Of a stretch of DNA of 46,933 bases, positions 23,615 to 33,477 are shown one piece after another. The notes beneath the pieces were generated by a model. That model was given only the letters and a program-made list of their open reading frames with translations, made no database searches and was not told where the DNA came from. Source of the DNA: Candidatus Eiseniibacteriota bacterium. GTDB lineage: Bacteria; Eisenbacteria; RBG-16-71-46; JAFGJU01. The stretch spans positions 1,179,181-1,226,113 of the forward strand of contig CP070702.1 of NCBI GenBank assembly GCA_020349905.1, written 5' to 3'. The translations under genes were made by a program, and so were the position numbers. Each line of letters opens with the position of its first letter. The stretch's first letter is position 1.

Positions 23615-25951
23615 ATGGCGAGAGTAGACCACGGTGTGCAGGGGGCTCCGTCGGAATTCCTCATTCTTGCACAGAGCCTGGCTCGAGACAGAGCTGCCGC
23701 CGCGCAGCCCGCAAATTGTGACCCTCCGATTTCCTTTTCCAGCAACGCGTTGAAGGTGCTCGAGCGCAGATACCTGAAGAGGGAAGACTCGGGCAAGCTC
23801 GTGGAGAAGCCGGAGGAAATGCTCCGGCGCGTGGCCAGGAACGTGGCATCTGCGGAGGCCCAGTACGTAACCGAGGAAGAGGTTTCACGCATAGAAAAGG
23901 ACTTCTACAGGGTCATGGCCGCCCTGGACTTCCTGCCCAACTCCCCCACGTTGATGAACGCCGGTGCGGACCTGCAACAGCTCTCCGCCTGCTTTGTTCT
24001 CCCCGTCGAAGACTCCATGGAGAGTATCTTCGAAGCCGTGAAGAACACCGCACTGATTCACAAGAGCGGAGGAGGAACCGGGTTTTCCTTCTCAAGACTC
24101 AGACCGCGCAACGACGCGGTTCTCACCACGAGGGGTATCTCCAGCGGTCCCGTTTCGTTCATGACGGTTTTTGACGCGGCCACCGATGCCATCAAGCAAG
24201 GCGGGACGCGCAGGGGCGCCAACATGGGGCTCCTGAGAGTGGATCATCCCGATATACTCGATTTCGTCACTGCGAAAAACAAGGAACACAGTCTCAACAA
24301 CTTCAACCTCTCAGTGGGGGTCACCGAGAAGTTCATGGAGGCGGTCGAGAGAGACGACGAATACGAACTCATCAACCCTCGTACCAACGAGGTGGTGAAC
24401 AGGCTCAAGGCGAAGAAAGTGTTCAAGCTGATCGTTCTGATGGCCTGGAAGAACGGCGAGCCCGGAATAGTATTCCTCGACAGGCTGAACCGCGACAATC
24501 CGACACCGCGCCTGGGACAGATAGAGAGCACAAACCCCTGCGGGGAGCAGCCGTTGCTGCCGTACGAGTCCTGCAATCTGGGCTCCATAAACCTGTCTCA
24601 CATGGTCAGGGTCGAGAACGGCGACGCCGCGGTGGACTTCGAGAGACTTCGCAAGGTTATTCCGGTCGCGATCAGGTTTCTGGACAACGTGATAGACGTT
24701 AACAAGTATCCCATCCCCGCGATCGAGGAGATGACGAAGAACACTCGCAAGATAGGTCTCGGAGTGATGGGATTTGCCGACATGCTTCTGAAGCTGGGCA
24801 TACCGTACGACTCAGAGGACGCCGCGCAGGTGGCCGAGGAGGTCATGTGCTTCGTGCAGGCCGAGTCGAAGAAGGCCTCCGCGGAGCTGGCCAAGAAGAA
24901 AGGCGTCTTCCCCCTGTTCAAGGGAAGCATCTACGACTCTCCCGGTGCCACGAGGGTTCGGAACGCCACGACCACCACGATAGCTCCCACAGGCACGCTG
25001 AGCATACTGGCCGATTGTTCCAGCGGCATCGAACCGCTGTTTGCCATCTCCTACGTGAAGAACGTGATGGACAACACGGAGCTTCCCGAGGTGAACCGGG
25101 TCTTCCGGCAGGTGGCAGAGAAGCAGGACTTCTACACGGAAGAGCTGGCTCGCGACGTCGCGCTGAAGGGAAGTCTGAAGAACATAAAAGGCATTCCGGA
25201 CGAAGTGCAGAGAGTCTTTGTGACCGCGCACGACATCAGCCCCGAGTGGCACGTCCGCATGCAGGCCGCGTTCCAGAAGCACACCGACAACGCGGTCTCC
25301 AAGACCATAAACTTCAACCGGGACGCGACGGTTGAAGACGTCGAGAACGCGTACATGCTTGCCTACAGACTCCAGTGCAAGGGCGTCACCATTTATCGGG
25401 ACGGCAGCCGCGAGATGCAGGTGTTGACCATAGGCGGCGAGGGCCGGAGACAGAGGGGAAAGCTCGTTCCGCGCTCGCGTCCTCTCGTCACCAGAGGTTC
25501 GACGGAAAAAGTCGGCACCGGTTGCGGGAACCTGTACGTCACGGTGAACGAGGACGAGCAGGGTCCGTTCGAAGTGTTCGCCAGATTGGGAAAGACTGGC
25601 GGGTGCGCCGCTTCCCAGACCGAAGCCATCAGTCGCCTGCTTTCGCTGGCTCTCAGGTCCGGCCTGAGTATAGACTCGGTATTCAAGCAGCTTCGAGGAA
25701 TCAGGTGCCCGGCCCCGCTCTGGGACAACGGAAGTCAGATCCTCTCGTGTCCCGACGCTATCGGCAGGGCGGTGGAGAGATTCCTGGAGCGTTCGGGATC
25801 CCTGCCGACAGGCGGCGCGTCTCAAGATTCCGCCACAGACGGGGAGGGGAAGGTGCTGGCCTTCCTCGCTTGTCCTGATTGCGGGCAGACCATGGAGCCG
25901 GAAGGGGGCTGCATCGTGTGCCGCTTCTGCGGATTCTCGAGGTGTAGCTAG
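23615..25951 (+). CDS. nrdJ: Adenosylcobalamin-dependent (class II) ribonucleotide reductase
   Basis: Cytoplasmic enzyme of 778 residues that reduces ribonucleotides to deoxyribonucleotides without oxygen, using coenzyme B12. Visible features: FLPNSPTLMNAG, Cys126 in LSACFVLP (first redox Cys), HKSGGGTGFSFSRLRP, GGTRRGANMG, the active-site segment NPCGEQPLLPYESCNLG with catalytic Cys309 and Glu311, and PTGTLSILADCSSGIEPLF. A C-terminal TSCPD-type region (VGTGCGNLYVTVNE) and a terminal Cys cluster (CPDCGQ...CRFCGFSRC) that can reload the active site complete it. It has its own strong promoter, a leader hairpin and AGGAGAG before the ATG. The presence of NrdJ implies B12 uptake or synthesis. 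Confidence 0.96.
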   Translation: MARVDHGVQGAPSEFLILAQSLARDRAAAAQPANCDPPISFSSNALKVLERRYLKREDSGKLVEKPEEMLRRVARNVASAEAQYVTEEEVSRIEKDFYRVMAALDFLPNSPTLMNAGADLQQLSACFVLPVEDSMESIFEAVKNTALIHKSGGGTGFSFSRLRPRNDAVLTTRGISSGPVSFMTVFDAATDAIKQGGTRRGANMGLLRVDHPDILDFVTAKNKEHSLNNFNLSVGVTEKFMEAVERDDEYELINPRTNEVVNRLKAKKVFKLIVLMAWKNGEPGIVFLDRLNRDNPTPRLGQIESTNPCGEQPLLPYESCNLGSINLSHMVRVENGDAAVDFERLRKVIPVAIRFLDNVIDVNKYPIPAIEEMTKNTRKIGLGVMGFADMLLKLGIPYDSEDAAQVAEEVMCFVQAESKKASAELAKKKGVFPLFKGSIYDSPGATRVRNATTTTIAPTGTLSILADCSSGIEPLFAISYVKNVMDNTELPEVNRVFRQVAEKQDFYTEELARDVALKGSLKNIKGIPDEVQRVFVTAHDISPEWHVRMQAAFQKHTDNAVSKTINFNRDATVEDVENAYMLAYRLQCKGVTIYRDGSREMQVLTIGGEGRRQRGKLVPRSRPLVTRGSTEKVGTGCGNLYVTVNEDEQGPFEVFARLGKTGGCAASQTEAISRLLSLALRSGLSIDSVFKQLRGIRCPAPLWDNGSQILSCPDAIGRAVERFLERSGSLPTGGASQDSATDGEGKVLAFLACPDCGQTMEPEGGCIVCRFCGFSRCS

Positions 25952-27194
<1,243 letters not shown>

Positions 27195-27338
27195 GGGCGC
27201 CCGGCGCTCTCACCTGTTTGCGTCTTCCCGTGGCGTCTCCGCGATCCCTCCGCGGCGGTTCGCCTTCGCTACGTAGAGGCGGCGCTCGAGGGGGAGCGGG
27301 ACCCGGGGAGAGTCCACTCGGAGTGCCAGGTTGAATGG

Positions 27339-27369
27339 AAGGGGTCGGTCATAAGGACCGACCCCTTTT
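27339..27369 (+). terminator. Intrinsic terminator of mdh
   Basis: Twelve-pair perfect stem (27339-27350 with 27356-27367) with loop ATAAG and a T-rich tail; the outer A-T pairs also make it usable in the reverse direction. It ends mdh transcripts before the transketolase promoter. Confidence 0.92.
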
Positions 27370-27398
27370 GCTCAAGAGCCCGGTAGCCTGCATTTGGC

Positions 27399-27427
27399 TT
27401 GACTACAGGCTCCGAGTGTTCTATCCT
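27399..27427 (+). promoter_or_regulatory. Predicted promoter for transketolase
   Basis: TTGACT at 27399-27404, 17-bp spacer, TATCCT at 27422-27427, about 100 bases before the start codon and 30 bases after the mdh terminator. Confidence 0.65.
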
Positions 27428-27524
27428 CTTTGGGATTGTTTTCGCAATGCCTGTGCGGGGCGGCCCCATGGCAGTGTCTGAGACGGTCCTGGCCCCACGA
27501 AATTCCAGGTTTTCAGGAGGGATT

Positions 27525-29828
27525 ATGCCAATCGTCGATTCAAAAACCGGCAAGACCATCAGGAAACTCTCGGCGGGCGAGCTGGTAGAAGCAGCCAATC
27601 TGCTCCGGGGCTACAATCTCGTCTCCCTCGCGGCAGCAGGCTCCGGTCACGCGGGCGGCACGCTTTCCATCATGGACATTGCGGCGGCCCTCTATCTCAA
27701 TGTGGCCAGGCATGATCCCAAGAAGCCCCAGTGGGAGGACAGGGATCGCATCATCTGGTCCACCGGGCACAAGGCTCCCTCTCTGTATCTCTGCCTGGGA
27801 ATGAGCGGCTACTTCGACATAGAGGAAGTCGTTACGCTGAGGAAACTCTGGAGCCCCTTCCAGGGACATCCTCACTGGCCGAAATGCCCCGGAATCGAGG
27901 CCTCCACCGGCTCACTCGGTCAGGGCCTCAGCATCGCGAACGGAATAGCCCTCGCGGCCCGGCTGGACAATCGTAAGCACAGGGTCTACTGCCTCATGGG
28001 CGACGGGGAGCAGCAGGAGGGCCAGATATGGGAGGCCGTGATGGAAGCCGGCCACTACAAACTGGACAACTTGTGCGGCATCGTTGACAAGAACCGGCTT
28101 CAGATCGACGGTTGGGTCAGGGACGTCATGGACATCGACCCTCTTGCAGACAAGTACAGAAGCTTCGGCTGGAACGTAATCGAGATACACGGCCATTGCA
28201 TGGAGGAGATTCTGAAGGCGTTCGAAGAGGCCGAGGCGTTCAAGGGGAAACCTACCGTGATAATCGCGCACACCACGAAGGGAAAGGGTGTGGACTTCAT
28301 GGAGGACGTGGCAGGGTGGCACGGAAAGGCCCCCAGTTACGACCAGATGCTCGAGGGGCTCACCCAGCTGGGTTTGAGACAGAAGCTCCCGGTCCAGAAA
28401 CTCATGGAGAAGGCGAAGGGCTACCAGAAGACCGTGGATAAGAAGCTCAACGCCAAGATGCCCCGTTTCTCCAGGGACTACTTCTGGAACGCCGGCCCGC
28501 GCATGAAGGTGGAGATGGCACCTACCAGGAAGGGCTTCGGCTGCGCTCTTGCCGACACCGGAGACGATGAGCGTGTCGTGTGCCTGGGCGCAGACATTTC
28601 CGGCTCAATCACCATCAGCGACTTCTACACGTGCGACGCCAAGAGAGAGAATCGGTTCCTCAGCATGGGAATCGCAGAGCAGAGCGCCACGGGCGTTGCC
28701 GCCGGCCTGGCAAAGGAGGGCAAGCTCCCGGTGTTTGGAACCTACGGAGTGTTCGCCTCAGGCAGGAACCTGGACCAGTTGAGAACCACCGTCTGTTACG
28801 GAAACTTCAACGTATTCATCGCCGGTGCCCACGGTGGGGTTTCGGTAGGGCCCGACGGTGCTACTCACCAGGCCCTGGAAGAGTTGTTTCAGATGTGCGG
28901 TCTTCCCGGCATGAACGTCTCCGTGCCCTGCGACTCGGTAGAGACCCGCAAGGCCGGCATAAACCTGCTGTTTGACATAAAGGGACCCAAGTATCTCAGG
29001 TTCGCCAGGGAGGCCACCCCCATCGTCACCACGGAGGAGACTCCTTACAAGTTCGGCGAGGCCAACGTCATCCGGTTTAGAGGGGAGAGCGACAACTTCA
29101 TAGATGCGTTCGAGACGGTTCTCTCTTCAAAGTACAAAAACGAGCGCGAAGACCTCACCATCGTGGCCTGCGGTCCCGAGGTGCCGGAGGCCATGAGAGC
29201 GGCCTACATTCTAAAGAAGGAATACGGACTGGAGACCAGAATCGTCAACATGCACACGGTGAAGCCGCTGGATGAACGCACGATAGTAAGGGCGTGCCTT
29301 GAAACCGGCATCCTCGTGACGGCCGAGGAGCATCAGGTCGGGGGGGTCGGAAACCTCGTGGCGGCAGTCGCGTCTCAGGCCAGAGAGGTCTACGGCATGC
29401 CGGTTCTGATGGGTATGATCGGGGTGAAGGATAGATTCGGAGAGTCGGGCGCGCCGTGGGAACTCATCAAGGAATTCGAAGTCAGCGCCGAGCACATAGC
29501 CCAGAAGGCGAAAGCTCTTTATGATTTCGCGAAGAAGAAGGGGCTGAAGAAGGCGGTGAAGACCGAGAAGGCCTCGTCTGCGAAATCGAAAGCGGCGCGT
29601 TCCAGAAAGAAGGTTGCCTCCGGGATCGGCAGGAAGGGTACTGGAAAGAAGGCCAGGCGCACGAAGAAGGCTAGGTCTGCAAGGAAGACCGCCTCCGGCC
29701 GGAAGGGTAGGGCACTCCGACGGGCGAGGCCTGCAGGAAGAGCGAAATCCGAAAAGAAGAAAGCCGGCACGAAACCAAGAGGGGCCGGCCGGCAGCGCGC
29801 AAAGGCCCGTTCTGGTCGCAGGAAATAG
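27525..29828 (+). CDS. tkt: Transketolase with a lysine/arginine-rich C-terminal tail
   Basis: Thiamine-diphosphate enzyme of the non-oxidative pentose phosphate pathway, 767 residues. Domain order: TPP-binding domain (SGHAGGTLSIMD, GHPHWPKCPGIEASTGSLGQGL, the TPP motif GDGEQQEG near 159-166), pyrimidine-binding domain (MGIAEQSATGVAAGLA), and C-terminal domain (EEHQVGGVGNLV), ending about residue 669. Residues 670-767 form a 98-residue tail made almost only of Lys, Arg, Ala, Gly and Ser, like histone H1 or AlgP repeats, which ordinary transketolases lack. The ATG at 27525 has AGGAGG 4 bases upstream; in-frame ATGs further up lack it. The stop is 1 base from the stop of the convergent protease gene. 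The tail suggests nucleic-acid or polyanion binding (inference). Confidence 0.93.
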   Translation: MPIVDSKTGKTIRKLSAGELVEAANLLRGYNLVSLAAAGSGHAGGTLSIMDIAAALYLNVARHDPKKPQWEDRDRIIWSTGHKAPSLYLCLGMSGYFDIEEVVTLRKLWSPFQGHPHWPKCPGIEASTGSLGQGLSIANGIALAARLDNRKHRVYCLMGDGEQQEGQIWEAVMEAGHYKLDNLCGIVDKNRLQIDGWVRDVMDIDPLADKYRSFGWNVIEIHGHCMEEILKAFEEAEAFKGKPTVIIAHTTKGKGVDFMEDVAGWHGKAPSYDQMLEGLTQLGLRQKLPVQKLMEKAKGYQKTVDKKLNAKMPRFSRDYFWNAGPRMKVEMAPTRKGFGCALADTGDDERVVCLGADISGSITISDFYTCDAKRENRFLSMGIAEQSATGVAAGLAKEGKLPVFGTYGVFASGRNLDQLRTTVCYGNFNVFIAGAHGGVSVGPDGATHQALEELFQMCGLPGMNVSVPCDSVETRKAGINLLFDIKGPKYLRFAREATPIVTTEETPYKFGEANVIRFRGESDNFIDAFETVLSSKYKNEREDLTIVACGPEVPEAMRAAYILKKEYGLETRIVNMHTVKPLDERTIVRACLETGILVTAEEHQVGGVGNLVAAVASQAREVYGMPVLMGMIGVKDRFGESGAPWELIKEFEVSAEHIAQKAKALYDFAKKKGLKKAVKTEKASSAKSKAARSRKKVASGIGRKGTGKKARRTKKARSARKTASGRKGRALRRARPAGRAKSEKKKAGTKPRGAGRQRAKARSGRRK

Positions 29829-29829
29829 G

Positions 29830-32325
29830 TCAGGATTCGGAAGGTTCTTCCGCGTCTGCCTCTTCTTCCTCGGGCTCCGGCTTCACCTTCTCGGCGAACG
29901 ATTTCATCTTTTCGCTGAGCTCGCTCAGCTTCCGGTCCACGTGGAAGTTGACAGACCCTTTGGGATAGGTGCCGTCTGCCCGGCGCTTTCCGGCGGGCAT
30001 GCCGGTCAGTATCTCTATGCCTTCCTCTGCGGTCGTTATCGCGTGAACGTGGAACTTGCCCTTCTTGACCGCCTCCACCACGTCAGGTCTCAGCATCAGA
30101 TCGTCCACGTTCCGCGCCGGTATCATGACTCCCTGCCTTCCGCTCAACCCTTTCGCCCTGCACACGTCAAAGAAGCCCTCTATCTTCTCGTTGACCCCGC
30201 CGATGGGCTGAATGTCCCCTTTCTGATTCACCGAGCCCGTCACCGCCACCTCCTGCCTGAGGGGAACCTCCGAGAGGCTCGAGAGAAAAGCGAAGAGCTC
30301 GGCCGCGGATGCGCTGTCGCCCTCCACCCCCGTGTACGACTGCTCAAAACAGAGGCTCGCGCTGAGCGTGAGAGGTCTTTCGCGGGCGTACATGGCTCTG
30401 ATGTAGCCGCTCAGAATGAGAACTCCCTTGTCGTGCGTGCGACCGCTCAGGTTGGCCTCTCTTTCTATGTTGATGATGCCGGCCCTCCCCATGGAGGTTT
30501 GGCAGGTTATCTTGCTGGGCCTCCCGAACACGTGGTCGCCGAGGTCGTACACGGAGAGCCCGTTCACCTGGCCCACCTTCTCTCCCTCGATGTCTATCAT
30601 TAGCACGTCGCGCTCGATGAGCTCCTGGATCTTCTCCTCGACCAACTTCACCCTGTAAATCTTCTCTTCGATGGCTTTCTCGACGTGCCCGCCCTGCACC
30701 AGCTTGGTCTTGTCCTTCGAGGCCCAGTAGCAGGCCTCTCTAGCTATGTCCACGATCTTGAGAAAGCGGGTGGTCAGCTTCTCACGGTTTCCAGCAAGTC
30801 TCGCTCCGTACTCGGCCACCGCAGCCACGCCGGTCTTCTCGAAATGGGGGTGGCCTTCGTCGGCGCAGACCCTCGTGAGAAAGGCCGCGTAGTCACGGAT
30901 GGCGCCCTTATCGCGCGGCATGACCGTGTCAAAGTCTGCCTTTATCTTGAATATCTTCTTGAAATCCTCGTCATAGGTATAGAGCAGATGGTACAGATAG
31001 GCGTCGCCTATCATCACCACCTTGAGATTGAAATCCACGGGCTCGGGCTTGAGAGACGTGCCGGCAAAGAGGTAGAACGGGTCGTACGGCTGTACCTCGA
31101 TGACCCGGTTTCTGATCGTACGCTTGATGGCGTGCCACACACCGGGTTCGATGAGCACGTCCAGGGCGTTCAGGACCAGGTAGCCGCCGTTCGCCCTCAG
31201 GAGGGAGCCTGCCTTGACGCGCGTAAAATCGCTTCTCACTTCCCCGAATCTGCCGACCACCCTCTCGATCGTGCCGAAGAGGTTCCTGTAGTTGGGAGTC
31301 GTCTCTATTATCACGGGTCTCCCTTTGGTCTCGGAGTTATCCACCAGGACGTTTACTCGATACTCCAAGAACTCGTCCTGAGCGGGCTGCATGGGCACGA
31401 ATGGAGTGAACATCGCCGGCTGCTCCGCCTTGGGCTTGAACCTGTCTATGTTCTCGATGATGTCCTTCTCCACGTCCTCGAAGTAGGTCACCAGCTTCCG
31501 GTAGTCCGCGTATTTCTGAATCAGCTCTCCGATGGCATCCTTCACCAGGGGCAAGACGGCCTTCATGTCGAAGCGCTCGACCTCCTGCCGCATCTCCTTC
31601 TCTATCTTCCTCACGTCCTTGAACGTCGATTCGAGCTCCGTTGAAAGACGCTTGTACTGCTCCTTTCTCTTATCGAAATCCTCACGCGTGACCTTGCCCT
31701 CCTCGACGTACTTCTCAAGCGTGTCAAAGGAGACGGCGTCCTCGCCCACAACCGGGACTACCTCAGGCCGGGTGTACGGGCCCGCCTGGATCTGGGCAAG
31801 GACGAACCCCTCCTCCTCCACCTGCTTCTCGAGCGTCTTTAAGAGCTGCTTCTCCCGCTCCTTGAAGGTCTCAATCAGCTTCTTCCTGCTCTCCTGGTAG
31901 CGCTCGTTCTCGAAAACCAGGGGGATGTTCCTCTGCAAGGTCTCTATGAGAAGGCTCATGTCGTTCCTGAGGCCCTTTCCGCAGGCCGCCGGGAGCTCGA
32001 TGAGAGAGGGCATGTCCGGATTGCGGAAGTTGTGCACGTAGCAGAGGTCGCTGGGGGGCGTCTCTCCCTTGTCCAGCTCCTCCAGAAGGCGCTTGATGGT
32101 GGTGTTCCTCCCCGTGCCCACGAAGCCCGCCACGTAGATGTTGTAGCCGGGACTCTCGATGTCCAATCCCAGGCGTATCGCCCTGAGCGCACGCTCCTGT
32201 CCTATGATTTCCGTGGAAGGTTGCAGGTCCTCTGTGGTGGCGAAATCTAGCTCGTCAACGGGGCATTTCCACCTGAGCTTTGAGGCAGGGACTTCAGTGG
32301 ACTTCTTCCTTCTGGTCTTGCTCAC
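29830..32325 (-). CDS. Lon-related ATP-dependent protease (AAA_32 + Lon protease domain)
   Basis: An 831-residue cytoplasmic protease of the Lon-related group, distinct from classical LonA as it lacks the LAN domain. Order: a short N-terminal region, a P-loop variant AGFVGTGRNTT (66-76) typical of this group rather than GKT, a long coiled-coil insertion (about 135-290), the rest of the ATPase module (ANGGYLVLNALDVL), then a Lon protease domain with catalytic Ser671 in EGDSASAAEL and Lys714 in GGVNEKIEGF. The 43-residue Ser-Lys spacing equals that of E. coli Lon. The tail is acidic (Glu/Asp-rich). The start is GTG with GGAGGG 5 bases upstream. Probably protein quality control. Confidence 0.93.
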   Translation of the reverse strand: MSKTRRKKSTEVPASKLRWKCPVDELDFATTEDLQPSTEIIGQERALRAIRLGLDIESPGYNIYVAGFVGTGRNTTIKRLLEELDKGETPPSDLCYVHNFRNPDMPSLIELPAACGKGLRNDMSLLIETLQRNIPLVFENERYQESRKKLIETFKEREKQLLKTLEKQVEEEGFVLAQIQAGPYTRPEVVPVVGEDAVSFDTLEKYVEEGKVTREDFDKRKEQYKRLSTELESTFKDVRKIEKEMRQEVERFDMKAVLPLVKDAIGELIQKYADYRKLVTYFEDVEKDIIENIDRFKPKAEQPAMFTPFVPMQPAQDEFLEYRVNVLVDNSETKGRPVIIETTPNYRNLFGTIERVVGRFGEVRSDFTRVKAGSLLRANGGYLVLNALDVLIEPGVWHAIKRTIRNRVIEVQPYDPFYLFAGTSLKPEPVDFNLKVVMIGDAYLYHLLYTYDEDFKKIFKIKADFDTVMPRDKGAIRDYAAFLTRVCADEGHPHFEKTGVAAVAEYGARLAGNREKLTTRFLKIVDIAREACYWASKDKTKLVQGGHVEKAIEEKIYRVKLVEEKIQELIERDVLMIDIEGEKVGQVNGLSVYDLGDHVFGRPSKITCQTSMGRAGIINIEREANLSGRTHDKGVLILSGYIRAMYARERPLTLSASLCFEQSYTGVEGDSASAAELFAFLSSLSEVPLRQEVAVTGSVNQKGDIQPIGGVNEKIEGFFDVCRAKGLSGRQGVMIPARNVDDLMLRPDVVEAVKKGKFHVHAITTAEEGIEILTGMPAGKRRADGTYPKGSVNFHVDRKLSELSEKMKSFAEKVKPEPEEEEADAEEPSES

Positions 32326-32396
32326 TTTTTCCCTCCGTACTGCTGCCGCAGGCGAACACTAGCACAAACATAACGGGCGAAAAACGCAAAATCCTC

Positions 32397-33272
32397 TCAG
32401 CGTCTTCGCTTCTTCTTTCTCAGGGCAGAGGCCGGCGACGGCGAAGGCCGGCCACCTCGGGGCTTCAGAACAGCCATCATCTGCTTGTGGATTCTTCCGT
32501 TCGAGGCCAGCATCTCCCTCATGAATACGTCAAACCTGCCACCCCTGAAGTCGCTCACCCTGCCTCCGGATTCCGTCACCATGAGAGAGGCGGCGGCGAC
32601 GTCCCAGGCGCGGAGCTTAAGCTCCCAGAATCCGTCAAACCTGCCGCACGCCACGTAACACAGATCAAGGGCGGCCGAACCTGCGCGCCTCACGGCCTGG
32701 GATCTCAGGGCGAAGGCAGAGAAATGGTCAAGATTGTTGTGCTTGCTCTCTCTGATGTCGTAGGGAAAGCCCGTGGCGAGAAGGCTCCTGCTCAGGGAGC
32801 GGGTGGTGGAGACCTGGATTCTCCTCCCGTTGAGACAGGCGCCGCCCCCCCGGGTGGCCGTGAAAAGCTCGTCCAGATTGGGGTTGTAGACAACTCCGAG
32901 GACTATCGAGTCCACATGTTGCAGCCCTATCGACACGCAGTACACCGGAAAGCCGTGGGCGTAGTTGGTTGTTCCGTCCAGGGGGTCGATGATCCACAGA
33001 AACTCCGAACCCGGATGGCTTCCCCCTGCTTCCTCGGCAAGAAACGAGTGGCCCGGGAACTTCCTTCCCAGGTAGCCCACTATGGCCTCTTCGGCGAGCC
33101 GGTCCACCTCGGTGACGATGTTCACCTTGCCCTTGTAGGTCACTCTCTTCTTCTGGGAGGCCCTGGAAGTGAGTACCCTGCCCGCGAGCTTCGCGGCCCC
33201 CACGGCCGCATCGAGCATTGCCTTGAGCTCTCTTCTCTTCACGCTGGTTCGTGGGACTGCCGAAGGCGTCAT
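32397..33272 (-). CDS. Inositol-monophosphatase-family phosphatase
   Basis: Mg2+-dependent sugar-phosphate phosphatase of 291 residues (SuhB/IMPase family). Metal-site motifs: the first Glu-Glu pair in AEEAGG, the signature WIIDPLDGTTNYAHG, and the C-terminal RAWDVAAASLMVTESGG. The substrate may be inositol-1-phosphate, a histidinol-phosphate-like compound or another sugar phosphate. The last residues are basic (KKKRRR). The ATG at 33272 has GGGAG about 9 bases upstream on the minus strand. It is 71 bases upstream of the protease gene and probably co-oriented with it; no terminator separates them clearly. Confidence 0.9.
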   Translation of the reverse strand: MTPSAVPRTSVKRRELKAMLDAAVGAAKLAGRVLTSRASQKKRVTYKGKVNIVTEVDRLAEEAIVGYLGRKFPGHSFLAEEAGGSHPGSEFLWIIDPLDGTTNYAHGFPVYCVSIGLQHVDSIVLGVVYNPNLDELFTATRGGGACLNGRRIQVSTTRSLSRSLLATGFPYDIRESKHNNLDHFSAFALRSQAVRRAGSAALDLCYVACGRFDGFWELKLRAWDVAAASLMVTESGGRVSDFRGGRFDVFMREMLASNGRIHKQMMAVLKPRGGRPSPSPASALRKKKRRR

Positions 33273-33477
33273 CTGGACCGGCTCCCATGAAGAGGACTGT
33301 CCGCATAGAGTGTCATGCTAAAACAGGCTCTGCACTCCACCGTCGTGGATGCAAGCGAGGCATGAGGTTTCAATCGTCTCGGAATGCCGGCTTCGGCCCG
33401 CCGTCGTGCGAAAAAGCCGTCACACGGAGAACATCGAGAACAAGCAGCGTCCGACTATCATGCCAGAGCCCCGAGCG

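Noticed and set aside
29891..30603. Plus-strand frame continuing from transketolase into the protease gene
   Set aside because: It is antisense to the Lon-related protease, whose catalytic Ser671/Lys714 spacing confirms the minus strand.
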